Below are positions 18,003 through 28,430 of a DNA stretch of 64,000 nucleotides, piece by piece. The stretch spans positions 434,001-498,000 of the forward strand of contig NZ_JHEL01000015.1 of NCBI RefSeq assembly GCF_000710345.2, in the 5' to 3' direction. The stretch's first letter is position 1. Each line of letters begins with the position of its first letter. A model generated the notes under the pieces. That model was not told where the DNA came from, did no database searches, and was given only the letters and a program-made list of their open reading frames with translations. The position numbers and the translations under genes were made by a program. This DNA is from Curtobacterium sp. S6 (lineage in GTDB: Bacteria > Actinomycetota > Actinomycetes > Actinomycetales > Micrococcaceae).

Positions 18003-18905
18003 TTAGAGCAGGAAGACAATTCCCAGGACAACGGCCGCGATGAGAAGTAGTGCGATGAGAACGAAGACCGCGATCCTCGAACCCGATTTGGGTGCCTTGC
18101 GGTCCATACCCGACAGGTCCAGGCCGTGGGCGTCCATGGCCCGAACGGGGCGAGCCGCGGAGGATGGCGACGCGTCGCTCACCGAATTCTCCGTCGCCTC
18201 CCGGGATGAGTCCGATCGGCCGGCATCCCCCATGGTCGTGGCGTCGGTTCCGCTTGATGCCGAGACCTCCGAGCCGAGGCTTGCGGCACCGTCGCCCGGA
18301 TCGATAGCCCCCGGGGAAGGCGCTTCCTCCGGCGCACCGACCGGAAGGGTGCTCGCCGAGGTCCGCTGCTCTTCGGCGGGGAGTGTGGCTCCCCCGGCCA
18401 CGTCGTCCGTCTCCGGAGCATGAGAACCGAAGACCACGGGAACGCCCATGGTCACCGGACCCAAGACGTGCTCGTCGTAATCACGTTTGATGTCGGTGCT
18501 GCTAAACCCGGAGAGATGTGCCGGATTAATGGACATGCTCGGAGTGTCCGCGACAGATCCGGATTCGCCGAGAATATGGCGCTGAACCGCGTTCAGCACG
18601 TCTTCTTCCTGGAATTTAACCGCGGATGAATCACCTGCAATAAAGGCGTCGAACTCCGCGTTTTCGCCGAGCTGCACGAATTCGCCGTGTTCCTCCAGCG
18701 AATGGGAAAGGGCCTCGAACCGTCGCTGAATCTCCAGGACGTCCGGGCTCGGCTCTGCCGCCGGTACGATCGGCACGCCCTGGGTATGCAGGGGCGGCTC
18801 TCCCCTGACCTCGGCCAGGTACTCCCGCCGGTACCTCATGAGGCGACGAGGACCGTACTCCTCTGGAGCCGGAGGGACCTGTGTTCCGTCCTCCGCCACA
18901 TACAC
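18003..18905 (-). CDS. Hypothetical protein with C-terminal membrane anchor
   Basis: A protein of about 300 residues with an N-terminal charged region (EEYGPRRLMRYRREYLAEVRG), a long low-complexity Ser/Ala/Asp/Thr linker (about 160-260) and one C-terminal hydrophobic segment of 20 residues (IAVFVLIALLLIAAVVLGI) ending the chain. This is a tail-anchored layout; the function is unknown. It lies between nadD and rsfS. The given start is a GTG with a poor ribosome-binding site. A CTG at 18956 in the same frame has AAGGAG exactly 7 bases upstream and would add 17 residues; it may be the true start. Confidence 0.7.
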   Translation of the reverse strand: MYVAEDGTQVPPAPEEYGPRRLMRYRREYLAEVRGEPPLHTQGVPIVPAAEPSPDVLEIQRRFEALSHSLEEHGEFVQLGENAEFDAFIAGDSSAVKFQEEDVLNAVQRHILGESGSVADTPSMSINPAHLSGFSSTDIKRDYDEHVLGPVTMGVPVVFGSHAPETDDVAGGATLPAEEQRTSASTLPVGAPEEAPSPGAIDPGDGAASLGSEVSASSGTDATTMGDAGRSDSSREATENSVSDASPSSAARPVRAMDAHGLDLSGMDRKAPKSGSRIAVFVLIALLLIAAVVLGIVFLL

Positions 18906-18991
18906 CTTGTCCGGATCCGACGAGATGTCGGTCGTGGTGGGAAGATTGCTACTCAGCTGAAAACTCCTTGACGTATCCGCTCGACGTGGCG

Positions 18992-19741
18992 TTACCGCGT
19001 CGCTGTTGAGTCTACCGGCCTATGGTTGCCTCCGTGTTCCCTCGGGAGACGGTCCGGATTTTGGCGCCCCCGCACATCGTCAGAGTCCACGTGGGGATCG
19101 TACAGGTCGTATTTGTTGATGTACTGAACGACGCCATCGGGAACCAGATACCACACGGGCTTGCCGGCGGCCGATCTCTTGCGAACATCGGTCGAGGAAA
19201 TGGCCATGGCCGGCACCTCGAGCAGCCCCACACCCTCGCCCTGATAGGGCGCGGCCAGTTCGTGCCCGGGGCGCGTCACGCCCACGAAATACGCCAGGTC
19301 CCACATTTCCGAGGCATCTTTCCACGAGAGGATCTGCGCCATCGCGTCGGCCCCCGTGATAAAGAACAAGTCGGCATTGGGCCGAATGGAACGCAGATCA
19401 CGCAGGGTGTCGATCGTGTAGGTGGGCCCGGGGCGATCGATATCCACCCGCGAAACCGTGAACCGTGGATTGGACGCGGTCGCGACGACGGTCATCAGAT
19501 AGCGATGCTCCGCCGAGGAGACCTTCTTGTCCGCCTTCTGCCAGGGCTCTCCGGTGGGCACGAAGACGACCTCGTCGAGATCGAAGACCGAGGCGACTTC
19601 GCTGGCCGCCACGAGGTGCCCGTGGTGGATCGGGTCAAAGGTGCCGCCCATGACGCCGAGGCGGGTGCGGCCTTCTCTGCGGGCGGGAACGGAAACGCCG
19701 TCGCAGGGGGTGAGACTCAGATGTGGATTCATGAACTGCAT
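18992..19741 (-). CDS. nadD: Nicotinate-nucleotide adenylyltransferase
   Basis: A 249-residue enzyme that joins nicotinate mononucleotide and ATP to make deamido-NAD in NAD synthesis. The nucleotidyltransferase motif [13 protein letters not shown] is at residues 32-44 and the second motif ISSTDVRKR near 205. [13 protein letters not shown] and [11 protein letters not shown] are typical of NadD. There is a C-terminal extension of about 25 residues ([17 protein letters not shown]) of no known role. The start could be the ATG at 19741 or the one at 19732; neither has a strong ribosome-binding site. Confidence 0.92.
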   Translation of the reverse strand: MQFMNPHLSLTPCDGVSVPARREGRTRLGVMGGTFDPIHHGHLVAASEVASVFDLDEVVFVPTGEPWQKADKKVSSAEHRYLMTVVATASNPRFTVSRVDIDRPGPTYTIDTLRDLRSIRPNADLFFITGADAMAQILSWKDASEMWDLAYFVGVTRPGHELAAPYQGEGVGLLEVPAMAISSTDVRKRSAAGKPVWYLVPDGVVQYINKYDLYDPHVDSDDVRGRQNPDRLPREHGGNHRPVDSTATR

Positions 19742-19784
19742 AGCCGGAACCGCACACAGGCGGTCCCGGCTCTCTTCCAGACTT

Positions 19785-20021
19785 CTAGCGGCGGTGTTTC
19801 TGGCTGTACTCGGTCATGGCCTCGACTTCCTCCGGGGAAAGGGATGAGGGGCTCACGGAGTCCCGCTGAATCCCTCGGCCGGAGAAAGACATGGTCACGA
19901 TGGCCAACAGCACAAAGGCGCAAAAGAAGATCACGGCGACCAACCAGTGCGGAATTCCGAGGTCGTAGCCTTCGGACTCTTTCGCCACGGTTGCGGAGGC
20001 GAGGATAACGGTGTTGAGCAT
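19785..20021 (-). CDS. Small single-pass membrane protein
   Basis: A 78-residue protein with one hydrophobic helix (residues 26-46, [19 protein letters not shown]) and a polar C-terminal tail with [16 protein letters not shown] recognise no family. It lies between proA and nadD on the same strand, and its position within the block suggests a real gene. The length and a clean TM segment support coding; function unknown. Confidence 0.65.
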   Translation of the reverse strand: MLNTVILASATVAKESEGYDLGIPHWLVAVIFFCAFVLLAIVTMSFSGRGIQRDSVSPSSLSPEEVEAMTEYSQKHRR

Positions 20022-20096
20022 GTTCTTAGATATTCCCTTCCGACGCGACGCTGAATTCGTCCGCCGTGGTGCCGGTGCGATGAAGTCACACCCAGT

Positions 20097-21404
20097 TTAG
20101 CCCCTGGTATGACCTTGTCCGCGGACAACCCACTGCGAGGAGGTCAGTTGGGCGAGACCCATCGGGCCGCGAGCATGCAACTTCTGCGTGGAGATACCGA
20201 CCTCGGCCCCCAGACCAAGCTCTCCACCGTCCGTGAATCGTGTCGAGGCGTTGACCATGACGGTTGCCGAGTCGACGCGATTGACGAATTCATCCGCCTT
20301 CCGGAGGTCGTTGGTGATGATCAGCTCGGTGTGCCCCGTCGAGTACTTCTGGATGTGCTCGAGGGCTTCATCCATGGAGTCGACCACTCGAACCGACATT
20401 TCCAGGGCGAGGCTCTCGGAGTCCCAGTCCCCCTCGGTCGCCGCGACCACGCGATCGGACAGGCCCCCGGCGAGTTCCGCGGCGGCCTCGTCGACGTGGA
20501 GACGCACGTCCGCCTCGACGAGCGCCTGCAGGACGTCCGGGGCGGCCGGGGCGCCCTTCTGGATGAGCAAGGTCTCGGCCGAGTTACAGGCCGAGGGGCG
20601 GTGAATCTTGGAGTTGACCACCAGCGGGACAGCGGAATCGGCAGTGGCCGACTCGTCCAGGTAAATATGAACATTTCCCTCGCCCGTCTCGATCACGGGC
20701 ACCCGGGCGTTCTGCACGACCGATTGGATGAGGCTTCCTCCGCCGCGGGGAATCAGCACGTCGACCTTGCCTCGGGCCAGCATCAGAGCGTTCGCCCCGT
20801 CGCGGCCGAATTCATCGACCGACTGGACGGCGTCCATCGGCAGGCCCGCGGCATCGAGCGCGTCGCGGATCACGCCCACCAGCGTCTTGTTGGTCTCCAA
20901 TGCCGCGGACCCGCCGCGCAGCATCGCCGCATTGCCCGATTTGAGGGCCAGGCCGGCGATGTCGACCGTGACATTCGGTCGCGCCTCGTAGATGGCGCCG
21001 ACCACCCCGAGCGGCACACGAACCCTGGAGACCCTCAGGCCGTTGGGCAGGGTTTGCCCGTCCAGGATTTCTCCGATGGGATCGACCTGCGAGGCCAGGC
21101 TATGCAAGGCCTCGATCAGGCCGTCGATGCGCTCGTGAGTCAAGGTGAGACGATCCAGCAGGTTCTCGGCGAGGCCCTTCTCCGAACCCCGGGAAACATC
21201 CTGCGCGTTGGCGCCGAGAATGACGTCGCGGTGCTCGTCGATGGCCTCCGCGATGCGGGACAGCGCCCGGTCCTTTCGGCTTCGGTCGGCGGTTGCCAGC
21301 ACGCGCGACGCGGCGCGGGCGTCGTCGGCCATCGCATTGACGGCGCTCTGGACATCCTCGGGAACCGAGAAGGTGGACTGTTGTGCCTGTGCGTTATCGC
21401 TCAT
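20097..21404 (-). CDS. proA: Gamma-glutamyl phosphate reductase
   Basis: A 435-residue NADPH-dependent enzyme that converts gamma-glutamyl phosphate to glutamate-5-semialdehyde, the second step of proline synthesis. The aldehyde-dehydrogenase fold is complete: VVGAIYEARPNVTVD, LRGGSAALETN, the catalytic Cys in PSACNSAETLL, and GLGAEVGISTQKLHARGPMGL at the C terminus. The ATG at 21404 gives the usual N terminus; an earlier ATG at 21440 would add 12 residues. It lies 108 bp after proB in the same direction. Confidence 0.94.
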   Translation of the reverse strand: MSDNAQAQQSTFSVPEDVQSAVNAMADDARAASRVLATADRSRKDRALSRIAEAIDEHRDVILGANAQDVSRGSEKGLAENLLDRLTLTHERIDGLIEALHSLASQVDPIGEILDGQTLPNGLRVSRVRVPLGVVGAIYEARPNVTVDIAGLALKSGNAAMLRGGSAALETNKTLVGVIRDALDAAGLPMDAVQSVDEFGRDGANALMLARGKVDVLIPRGGGSLIQSVVQNARVPVIETGEGNVHIYLDESATADSAVPLVVNSKIHRPSACNSAETLLIQKGAPAAPDVLQALVEADVRLHVDEAAAELAGGLSDRVVAATEGDWDSESLALEMSVRVVDSMDEALEHIQKYSTGHTELIITNDLRKADEFVNRVDSATVMVNASTRFTDGGELGLGAEVGISTQKLHARGPMGLAQLTSSQWVVRGQGHTRG

Positions 21405-21512
21405 GGCATCCACCATAGCGGGACAGGGATCGTGATTCATCCGCTTTCACTGTGCGTAAAAGCCGATGACGTGGTCCTTCACGATCCCGGCCCCATCGAA
21501 AACACGCGCCTG

Positions 21513-22718
21513 TTACGGCTTGCGACGCAACAGGGCGAGGTTGTCCACGTGCACGAGCACCCCGTCGAAGCTCTCTCCGAGATCGTCGACGACGTCGTCG
21601 GTATGCTTTCCGGCGGTCTTGCTGCATTCATCGCTCGAATAGGCGGCGATTCCGTGGGCGATGGTCTTCCCTTCGGGGGTTTTCAGCGCGATGGCCTCCC
21701 CCGGACGGAAGACGCCCTCGACCTTGGTCACGCCGGCCGCCAACAGCGAGGTGCGCCGCCGGATGGCCTTGACGGCACCGGAGTCCAGGGTCAGCGCGCC
21801 CTTGGTCTTGGCGAGCTGGGTCAGCCAAACCAGACGCACGGAGCGACGCCCGCCAGTGGGTTTGAACCAGGTTCCGACGTCCTCCCCCGCAAGCGCCGCG
21901 GCCGCGTTGGCGGTCGAGGTCACCAGGGCAGGAATGCCCGATGCCGAGGCAATCTTGGCGGCCTCGACCTTGGTGACCATGCCGCCTGAACCGACACCCG
22001 CGCGCCCGACCGTGCCGATTTCCACGCCCTCAAGGTCCTTCTCGGGATCCGTGATCTCCGGGATGCGCTCCCCGCCTTCCGCGGGATGCTTGGTGTAGAG
22101 GGCATCCACGTCCGACAGCAGCAACAGGGCGTCGGCCTTGATCGTGTGGGCCACCAGCGCGGCGATCCGGTCGTTATCGCCGAATTTCAACTCGTGGGTC
22201 GCCACGGCGTCGTTTTCGTTGACGATCGGCAAAACGTTGAGGTCGAGAAGGCGCTCCAGCTGACGATGCACGTTGTGGTACCGGTTCCTGTGCATGAGGT
22301 CCTCGGCCGTGACCAGCACCTGGGAAATCGTGACGTCGTACCGGGTGAACAGCTCCGTGTAGCGCGTCATGATCAGCGACTGTCCCACCGAGGCCGCGGC
22401 CTGCTGCGTCGAAAGATCCTTGGGGCGACGGCTAAGCCCCAGCGGGGCCAAACCGGCGGCGATCGCGCCCGAGGAAACGAACACCACCTCGACGTTGCGT
22501 GCGTGGGCCTTCGCCAAGACGTCGGTCACGGTCGCGACCGCGAGCTCGTCCAAGGAATTCGCGATCGACGTCAACGACGAGGAACCGACCTTGACGACGA
22601 CGCGCTTGGCCTTGGGGATGTCCGATCGTTTTTCGATCGGGCTGACCCGGTTTTTGCCTCGGTTCTCGGCAGACCGCTGGATCTCTGTCTGTTTGAGTTT
22701 CGCGCTACCCTTGCTCAT
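21513..22718 (-). CDS. proB: Glutamate 5-kinase with PUA domain
   Basis: A 401-residue enzyme for the first, feedback-controlled step of proline synthesis. An amino-acid-kinase domain (about residues 35-290; [43 protein letters not shown]) is followed by a C-terminal PUA domain (about 305-390). There is an extra basic N-terminal segment of about 35 residues. The ATG at 22718 has GGAGACG upstream and overlaps the end of obg by 14 bp, so translation is probably coupled; the frame stays open further upstream inside obg, but this is not coding. Confidence 0.94.
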   Translation of the reverse strand: MSKGSAKLKQTEIQRSAENRGKNRVSPIEKRSDIPKAKRVVVKVGSSSLTSIANSLDELAVATVTDVLAKAHARNVEVVFVSSGAIAAGLAPLGLSRRPKDLSTQQAAASVGQSLIMTRYTELFTRYDVTISQVLVTAEDLMHRNRYHNVHRQLERLLDLNVLPIVNENDAVATHELKFGDNDRIAALVAHTIKADALLLLSDVDALYTKHPAEGGERIPEITDPEKDLEGVEIGTVGRAGVGSGGMVTKVEAAKIASASGIPALVTSTANAAAALAGEDVGTWFKPTGGRRSVRLVWLTQLAKTKGALTLDSGAVKAIRRRTSLLAAGVTKVEGVFRPGEAIALKTPEGKTIAHGIAAYSSDECSKTAGKHTDDVVDDLGESFDGVLVHVDNLALLRRKP

Positions 22719-24315
22719 CTTCTGTTTCGTCTCCTCGAGAAGTACTCTCGGTGCCGTTTCCACGAGCCTTGCGCTCACGCGCCTGCTCCACCGATTCGGT
22801 CCATTTGCCGGCAAGACGTTCGGACTCGAGGTCCGCGCGGGCGGCCGCCCTCGCGTCCTTTCGCTGCTGATAGTCTTCGCGCTTTTCGGCACGGGTCGGT
22901 CGGAGAAGCTCCTCGAGCCGGGCATCGGTTCCCCGGGGGCTCGTGAGATTCTCCGCGCCGGTCATCATCGTGGGCTCCCAGTCAAAGAGCACGGCGTCCG
23001 CGTCCGGACCAATCGCCACGGCGTCACCGGGCTTGGCACCTTGTTTGAACAATTCATCTTCGACACCGAGCTTAGCCAGACGATCCGCCAGGAACCCGAC
23101 CGCCTCGTCATTTGCAAAATCGGTCTGTTTGATCCAACGCTCCGGCTTCTCACCCAAGACGCGGAAGAGCGGCTCCAGGTTTCTCTCTTCATGACGAATT
23201 GAGAACTCCCGAGCCTTCTTCTTCGAGAAGCCTCGGGGACGAATGACCGCGGGGGCCGGCTCCGCCTCTTCGGTCTCGGCGGCCTGGGCACGCGAGGCCT
23301 CGACGAGCTCGGCCATGGCGAAGGACAGTTCCCGCAAACCTTCGTGCGAGGCCGTCGAAATCTCCACGACCCGCATGCCGCGGGATTCCAGGTCTCCCCG
23401 GACGAATTCCGCGAGCTCGCGGGCCTCCGGCACGTCGATCTTGTTCAGGACGGCGATGTGCGGGCGTTCGACCAACGGCGTGGACGTTTCCGCCGAGGGA
23501 TCCACCTCGTAGCGGGACAATTCCGCGTTGATGGTCTCGAAGTCGCTGATGGGGTCCCGGTACGGTTCCAGCGTCGCGCAGTCGATGACGTGGACGATGG
23601 CCGCGCACCGCTCAACGTGTCGCAGGAAACGATGCCCCAGCCCCTTCCCCTCGGAGGCGCCTTCGATCAGCCCCGGCACGTCGGCCACGGTGAACCGAAC
23701 GTCCCCGGCTTCGACGACGCCGAGATTGGGCACCAACGTGGTGAAGGGATAGTCGGCGATCTTGGGCCTGGCGGCGCTGATGGCCGCGATCAGAGAGGAC
23801 TTACCCGCCGAGGGGTAGCCGACCAGGGCGACGTCGGCGATCGACTTGAGCTCCAAGACGATGTCCCGGGCCTCCCCCTCGATCCCGAGGAGCGCGAAAC
23901 CGGGCGCTTTACGCTTGGGAGACGCCAGTGCGGCGTTGCCCATGCCGCCGATCCCGCCGCGGGCCGCGACGTACTCGTCGCCCTCGCGGACAAGGTCGGC
24001 CAGGACCTCGCCGTCCTTGGACTTCACGACGGTTCCCTGGGGGACGGAGAGGATCAGATTCTCGCCGTGCCTCCCGTGGCTCATCGCCCCGCGGCCGACG
24101 TCGCCCTTGGGAGCGGTCTGATGCGGCAAATGGTGGTATTCCAACAGGGTCGTGGACTGGCCATCCACGCGCAGGATGACGTCTCCCCCGTTTCCGCCGT
24201 TGCCTCCGTCGGGGCCTCCGAGGGGCTTGAACTTCTCACGGCGCACGGAGACGCAGCCGTCGCCGCCGGATCCACCGCTGGCGTGCAACACGACCCGGTC
24301 CACAAAATTGGCCAC
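22705..24315 (-). CDS. obg: GTPase Obg/CgtA
   Basis: A 536-residue essential GTPase that acts in 50S assembly and the stringent response. Residues 1-158 form the glycine-rich Obg fold ([13 protein letters not shown]), the G domain follows with P-loop GYPSAGKSS (166-174), [20 protein letters not shown] and NKID, and the actinobacterial OCT domain is at about 355-440 ([23 protein letters not shown]). The C-terminal tail is charged and low in complexity. It is separated from rpmA by a terminator-like hairpin, so it may need its own promoter or read-through. Confidence 0.96.
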   Translation of the reverse strand: MANFVDRVVLHASGGSGGDGCVSVRREKFKPLGGPDGGNGGNGGDVILRVDGQSTTLLEYHHLPHQTAPKGDVGRGAMSHGRHGENLILSVPQGTVVKSKDGEVLADLVREGDEYVAARGGIGGMGNAALASPKRKAPGFALLGIEGEARDIVLELKSIADVALVGYPSAGKSSLIAAISAARPKIADYPFTTLVPNLGVVEAGDVRFTVADVPGLIEGASEGKGLGHRFLRHVERCAAIVHVIDCATLEPYRDPISDFETINAELSRYEVDPSAETSTPLVERPHIAVLNKIDVPEARELAEFVRGDLESRGMRVVEISTASHEGLRELSFAMAELVEASRAQAAETEEAEPAPAVIRPRGFSKKKAREFSIRHEERNLEPLFRVLGEKPERWIKQTDFANDEAVGFLADRLAKLGVEDELFKQGAKPGDAVAIGPDADAVLFDWEPTMMTGAENLTSPRGTDARLEELLRPTRAEKREDYQQRKDARAAARADLESERLAGKWTESVEQARERKARGNGTESTSRGDETEDEQG

Positions 24316-24368
24316 ACAAACTCCTCGAAATGATGCGGTGCGTTTTCCGCGATTCTATCTGTTAAGCA

Positions 24369-24409
24369 GAAAAGAGGGCATACGCGACGTACGCGCATGT
24401 CCTCTTTTC
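24369..24409 (-). terminator. Terminator or attenuator between rpmA and obg
   Basis: GAAAAGAGG (24369-24377) pairs with CCTCTTTTC (24401-24409), with a GC-rich inner part. On the minus strand the T-rich arm comes last, as in an intrinsic terminator. It would end the rplU-rpmA transcript while letting some reach obg. Confidence 0.75.
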
Positions 24410-24449
24410 CTGGGCCGGCCCGTTGGACCGGCACATCACGACGGGAGTA

Positions 24450-24707
24450 TTACTCCGCCGCGGACAAGATGTTGACGACCTTGCGGCCGCGACGACGGCC
24501 GAACTCGACCTGGCCGGCGGCCAGAGCGAAGAGGGTGTCGTCTCCACCGCGGCCGACGTTCTCGCCCGGGTGGAAATGGGTGCCGCGCTGGCGAACGATG
24601 ATTTCGCCGGCGTTGACGGCCTGGCCGCCAAAGCGCTTCACGCCCAGGTACTGGGGGTTGGAGTCGCGGCCGTTACGGGTTGAGCTTGCACCTTTTTTAT
24701 GTGCCAT
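24450..24707 (-). CDS. rpmA: 50S ribosomal protein L27
   Basis: An 85-residue L27 with the usual N terminus ([17 protein letters not shown]) next to the peptidyl-transferase centre, followed by the conserved core ([30 protein letters not shown]). It has no cleavable N-terminal extension as in Firmicutes. It lies 52 bp after rplU. Confidence 0.98.
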   Translation of the reverse strand: MAHKKGASSTRNGRDSNPQYLGVKRFGGQAVNAGEIIVRQRGTHFHPGENVGRGGDDTLFALAAGQVEFGRRRGRKVVNILSAAE

Positions 24708-24759
24708 TCCTGCCTACCTTCGGATGAAAATATTCTGACGGAAAACCGTGAGTCGATGA

Positions 24760-25071
24760 CTAGGCGTTAATGCCGGTGATCTTGACCTTGGTCAGATCGG
24801 CCCGGAAGCCCTGTCGCTTCTTGTAACCGGTCTTGTTCTTGAACTTCTGAATGACGATCTTCGGACCGCGGAGGTCCTCGACCTTCTCTGCGGTGACCGT
24901 GGCCGAAGCCAGGGACTTCGCATCGGCGGTGACCGACTCGCCATCGACCAGCATCAGGACGGGCAGCTCAATGGTGCTGCCGGCCTCGCCGGCGACGCGG
25001 TCAAGGGTCACGAGGTCTCCGACGGAAACCTTTTCTTGGCGGCCGCCAGCGCGGACAATCGCGTACACCAC
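24760..25071 (-). CDS. rplU: 50S ribosomal protein L21
   Basis: A 103-residue L21 ([18 protein letters not shown] at the start, [12 protein letters not shown] near the end). The start is taken as the first of two adjacent GTG codons at 25071, which gives the conventional MVYAIV N terminus; an upstream in-frame GTG at 25083 would add four residues. First gene of rplU-rpmA. Its 293-base upstream region (25084-25376) also holds the rne terminator hairpin. Confidence 0.96.
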   Translation of the reverse strand: MVYAIVRAGGRQEKVSVGDLVTLDRVAGEAGSTIELPVLMLVDGESVTADAKSLASATVTAEKVEDLRGPKIVIQKFKNKTGYKKRQGFRADLTKVKITGINA

Positions 25072-25326
25072 TTGGGAACTCACTTCTCTCGACGTTATAT
25101 GTACAAAGTTTCTTGGGGAGGGCGCCCGAACCGGCGACCTCTCGCTGAGACGGATGAGGCCTGCCGCATCGCTGTCAACGGTGGGGACCGCGTCGCGTCT
25201 GCACCCTCATGCTCATCTACCCTTCTCAGCCCGTATGACCGGCCCGGACATAAACGTCCGTTCATGAGATGTTAATGAGCACCGACATACAAGACTACGA
25301 TACCGCAGGTGCGGCGGCAAGTGGCG

Positions 25327-25366
25327 GTGATGCGTGTCGCGCACTCATTCACGCGACACGCATCAC
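25327..25366 (-). terminator. Terminator after rne
   Basis: A perfect 15-bp stem (25327-25341 with 25352-25366) with a 10-base loop, starting 10 bp after the rne stop. No clear T-run. The rest of 25084-25376 holds the rplU promoter and leader; I see a small palindrome near 25245-25260 and nothing else. Confidence 0.7.
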
Positions 25367-25376
25367 AATGCCCGGT

Positions 25377-28300
25377 TTATTCGGCGCGGCGAATCTCCGA
25401 CGCCTTCACCCCGACGCCGAGCATGGTGACCTCGTCGGAAGTACCGTTCTCCCGTGACGGCGACCGGTACTCGCCCGAGGACACCGTTCCGCCCGACGCC
25501 TTGCCGGCGATACCCGACTGGATCTCGCCACCGACACCCGTGCTCGAGGCAGCACGCCGGCTACGACGCTTCTTCGGCTTCTGGACCGCTTCGGCCTGGG
25601 ACTGTGTGGCCTGGCGCGTCTCGGCGGGCTCCTGCGCAGCTTCCGGTGCCTTCGCCTCGCCCGATCCGGGCACGGCAACGCCTGTCACGGTCGCGGCCGA
25701 CGGATCCGGCGTGTTGTCGCGCGCCGGCTGACGGCGGCCGTTTCCGCGTTGCTGGGTGGAGCGGTTGTCCCCGCTTCCGCCATTCTCCGCGGGCTTCTTC
25801 CTGCGGTTACGACCGGGACGCATGTCTTCCAACGCTTCGAGCGCCGCCTTGCGGGCTGCTTCGGCGCCCTGGCGTCCCGACCGGGTCCGGGCGGCGTCGC
25901 GGCGGCCTTCCGAACGGCGTCGGGCCCGCGAGATCGTCGAGGCCTCCTCGGACGGCTCCGGGGTCTCCGCAACCGGCTCGTCGGCCCGCTGCTCCTCGGA
26001 ACCCTTGTCCTCGAAGGCCGCGCTCAGCGAGTCCAGGCTCATCGAGGCGTCGTTATTCTCGGTGCTCTTGCCCTTGCTCCGACGCTCGGACTGCGGCAGG
26101 TTGACCACTTCACCCTGGATCGTCACGACCATGTCCGGATCGGAATCCGTGATCGAACGGTGCTGGCGCCCGTCGGCCTGATCCTGATCCGCCGCGTCCT
26201 GAGGGGCCTGGCTCGCGGCATCCTGGGGCTGGTGCGAATCCGTCTGACGGTCCTTATTGCGCTTGCGACGCTTCCGCTTCTTGGCCGACTTCGACTCGCC
26301 GCCCTCGACGGCCTGTCCCGTCTGCTCCTGACGCTTGCCTTGAGCCGAGGGCGCTTCCTCGTCCTGCTGGACCGAGGCCGCCGCGATATTGGCCACGGCG
26401 TTGCGGTTGGCCTCGGCCTGAGCTTCGTCGCGCTTGGCCGGCTCGTGCGACGGCTTCGAGGAACGGCCGCGATCCTTATTGCGCTTACGATCCTGGCGGT
26501 TGTTGTGCTCGACGGGTGCCGCACCCGCGCGGCCCTTCAGGGGCTGGTCGTGCACGATGATCCCGCGGCCACCGCAGTGCTCGCAGGATTCGGAGAACAC
26601 GTCGAGCAGGCCGGTGCCCATGCGCTTGCGTGTCATCTGGACGAGACCCAAGGACGTCACCTCGGCCACCTGGTGCTTGGTGCGATCGCGCCCCAGGCAC
26701 TCGATCAATCGGCGGAGCACGAGGTCCCGGTTTTGTTCCAGAACCATATCGATGAAGTCGATGACGATGATTCCGCCGATGTCACGCAGTCGAAGCTGGC
26801 GAACGATCTCCTCGGCGGCCTCCAAGTTATTCTTGGTGACCGTCTCTTCGAGGTTTCCGCCGGAGCCGGTGAACTTGCCGGTATTGACATCGACCACGGT
26901 CATCGCCTCGGTGCGGTCGATGACCAACGAACCGCCGGACGGAAGGAAAACCTTCCGCTCGAGAGCCTTGGCCAGGCCTTCCTCGACGCGGTAGTGATCG
27001 AAGAGGTCATCCTCGCCGTCCCACTTCTTGAGGCGATCGACAAGGTCCGGGGCCACATAGGTCACGTAGGCCTCGATGTTGTCCCAGGCCTGCTCCCCCT
27101 GGACCACCATGGCCGAGAAATCCTCGTTGAAGACGTCGCGGACCGTCTTAATGGTCAGGTCCGGTTCCTGGTAGAGCATTTCCGGGGACAGCGTCTTCTT
27201 GGACTTCGACTTGGACTCGATCTCCTCCCACTGGGCACGGAGTCGGTTGATGTCGTGCGCGAGCTCTTCCTCGGCGGCACCCTCGGCGGCGGTGCGAACG
27301 ATCACGCCGGCGCCCTCGGGCAACTTGTCCTTGAGGATTTTCTTGAGCCTGGCCCGCTCGGTATCCGGCAGCTTCCGGGAGATGCCCGTCATCGACCCAC
27401 CCGGGACGTAGACCAGGTACCGCCCCGGCAGGGAGATCTGGGAGGTCAGCCGAGCGCCCTTGTGCCCGATCGGATCCTTCGTGACCTGAACCAGGACGGA
27501 GTCACCGGATTTCAGGGCGTTCTCGATCTTGCGGGGCGCCCCGTCCAGGCCGCTGGCATCCCAGTTGACCTCGCCGGCGTACAGCACGGCGTTCCGGCCG
27601 CGTCCGATGTCGACGAAGGCCGCCTCCATCGACGGGAGGACATTCTGGACCTTGCCCAGATAGACGTTTCCGATCAAGGAATCCTGCTGCGTCTTCGACA
27701 CAAAGTGCTCCGCGAGCACGCCGTCTTCCAGGACGCCGATCTGGATGCGGTCGTCCTTCTGCCGGACGATCATCTGGCGATCCACGGATTCGCGACGGGC
27801 CAGGAACTCGGCCTCGGTGATGACCTGGCGGCGACGTCCCGACTGCCGGGAATCCCGGCGCCGCTGACGCTTGGCTTCGAGGCGGGTGGAACCCTTGACG
27901 GAGGTGACCTTATTGGAGGCGGCGGCCTCGTTCAGGCGCGGCGTACGCACCTTGGTCACGGTGTTGGGCGGATCGCCCTCCGACCCGCCGGTCAGCTCGA
28001 GGTCTTCACCGCCGCGGCGGCGGCGACGGCGGCGGCGCGAGACGACGTCTCCGTCCTCCACGACGTCGTCCTCGGGCTCGTCGTCTTCTTCGGCCTCATC
28101 GGTGCTCTTCTTCGGCTGCTTGACCGCGGCCTTGATCTCGTCCAGATCCGGTGCGTGGAACAGGAGGGACGTTGCGGAAACCGCGGGGAACTTCTCCCCG
28201 GTGTCCTGAGATTCCTCCGCCGACGACTCGTCGTCGGTCTCGGGGGTGGCATCACCGGTGGAATCGGCCGGAGCGGCAGGCTCCGCCGGGGCGCCGGTGC

Positions 28301-28430
28301 CGGCAGCCTGTGCGGCCTGGTCGACGTGGGGAGAGGTCTCGGCGGCGGTTGCCTGCCCCTCGGTACTGTTGATGGGTTCGGCCGAATCGGCCCCGCCAAA
28401 TTCCGCGGTGCCTTCTGGTGTTGTGCTCAT
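25377..28430 (-). CDS. rne: Ribonuclease E/G
   Basis: A 1017-residue endoribonuclease for mRNA decay and rRNA processing. The catalytic core is central, as in other Actinobacteria: an S1 domain from about residue 250 (SLIGNVYLGKVQNVLPSMEAAF), the catalytic aspartates Asp514 (VVDVNTGKF) and Asp558 (IVIDFIDM), and the Zn-link CEHCGG (616-621). Both ends (1-200 and 650-1017) are disordered, with acidic and Arg/Lys-rich stretches (SRRRRRRRRGGED at 131-143, KKRKRRKRNKD further on) that likely bind RNA and partners. It begins a leftward block after a 460-base leader. Confidence 0.96.
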   Translation of the reverse strand: MSTTPEGTAEFGGADSAEPINSTEGQATAAETSPHVDQAAQAAGTGAPAEPAAPADSTGDATPETDDESSAEESQDTGEKFPAVSATSLLFHAPDLDEIKAAVKQPKKSTDEAEEDDEPEDDVVEDGDVVSRRRRRRRRGGEDLELTGGSEGDPPNTVTKVRTPRLNEAAASNKVTSVKGSTRLEAKRQRRRDSRQSGRRRQVITEAEFLARRESVDRQMIVRQKDDRIQIGVLEDGVLAEHFVSKTQQDSLIGNVYLGKVQNVLPSMEAAFVDIGRGRNAVLYAGEVNWDASGLDGAPRKIENALKSGDSVLVQVTKDPIGHKGARLTSQISLPGRYLVYVPGGSMTGISRKLPDTERARLKKILKDKLPEGAGVIVRTAAEGAAEEELAHDINRLRAQWEEIESKSKSKKTLSPEMLYQEPDLTIKTVRDVFNEDFSAMVVQGEQAWDNIEAYVTYVAPDLVDRLKKWDGEDDLFDHYRVEEGLAKALERKVFLPSGGSLVIDRTEAMTVVDVNTGKFTGSGGNLEETVTKNNLEAAEEIVRQLRLRDIGGIIVIDFIDMVLEQNRDLVLRRLIECLGRDRTKHQVAEVTSLGLVQMTRKRMGTGLLDVFSESCEHCGGRGIIVHDQPLKGRAGAAPVEHNNRQDRKRNKDRGRSSKPSHEPAKRDEAQAEANRNAVANIAAASVQQDEEAPSAQGKRQEQTGQAVEGGESKSAKKRKRRKRNKDRQTDSHQPQDAASQAPQDAADQDQADGRQHRSITDSDPDMVVTIQGEVVNLPQSERRSKGKSTENNDASMSLDSLSAAFEDKGSEEQRADEPVAETPEPSEEASTISRARRRSEGRRDAARTRSGRQGAEAARKAALEALEDMRPGRNRRKKPAENGGSGDNRSTQQRGNGRRQPARDNTPDPSAATVTGVAVPGSGEAKAPEAAQEPAETRQATQSQAEAVQKPKKRRSRRAASSTGVGGEIQSGIAGKASGGTVSSGEYRSPSRENGTSDEVTMLGVGVKASEIRRAE

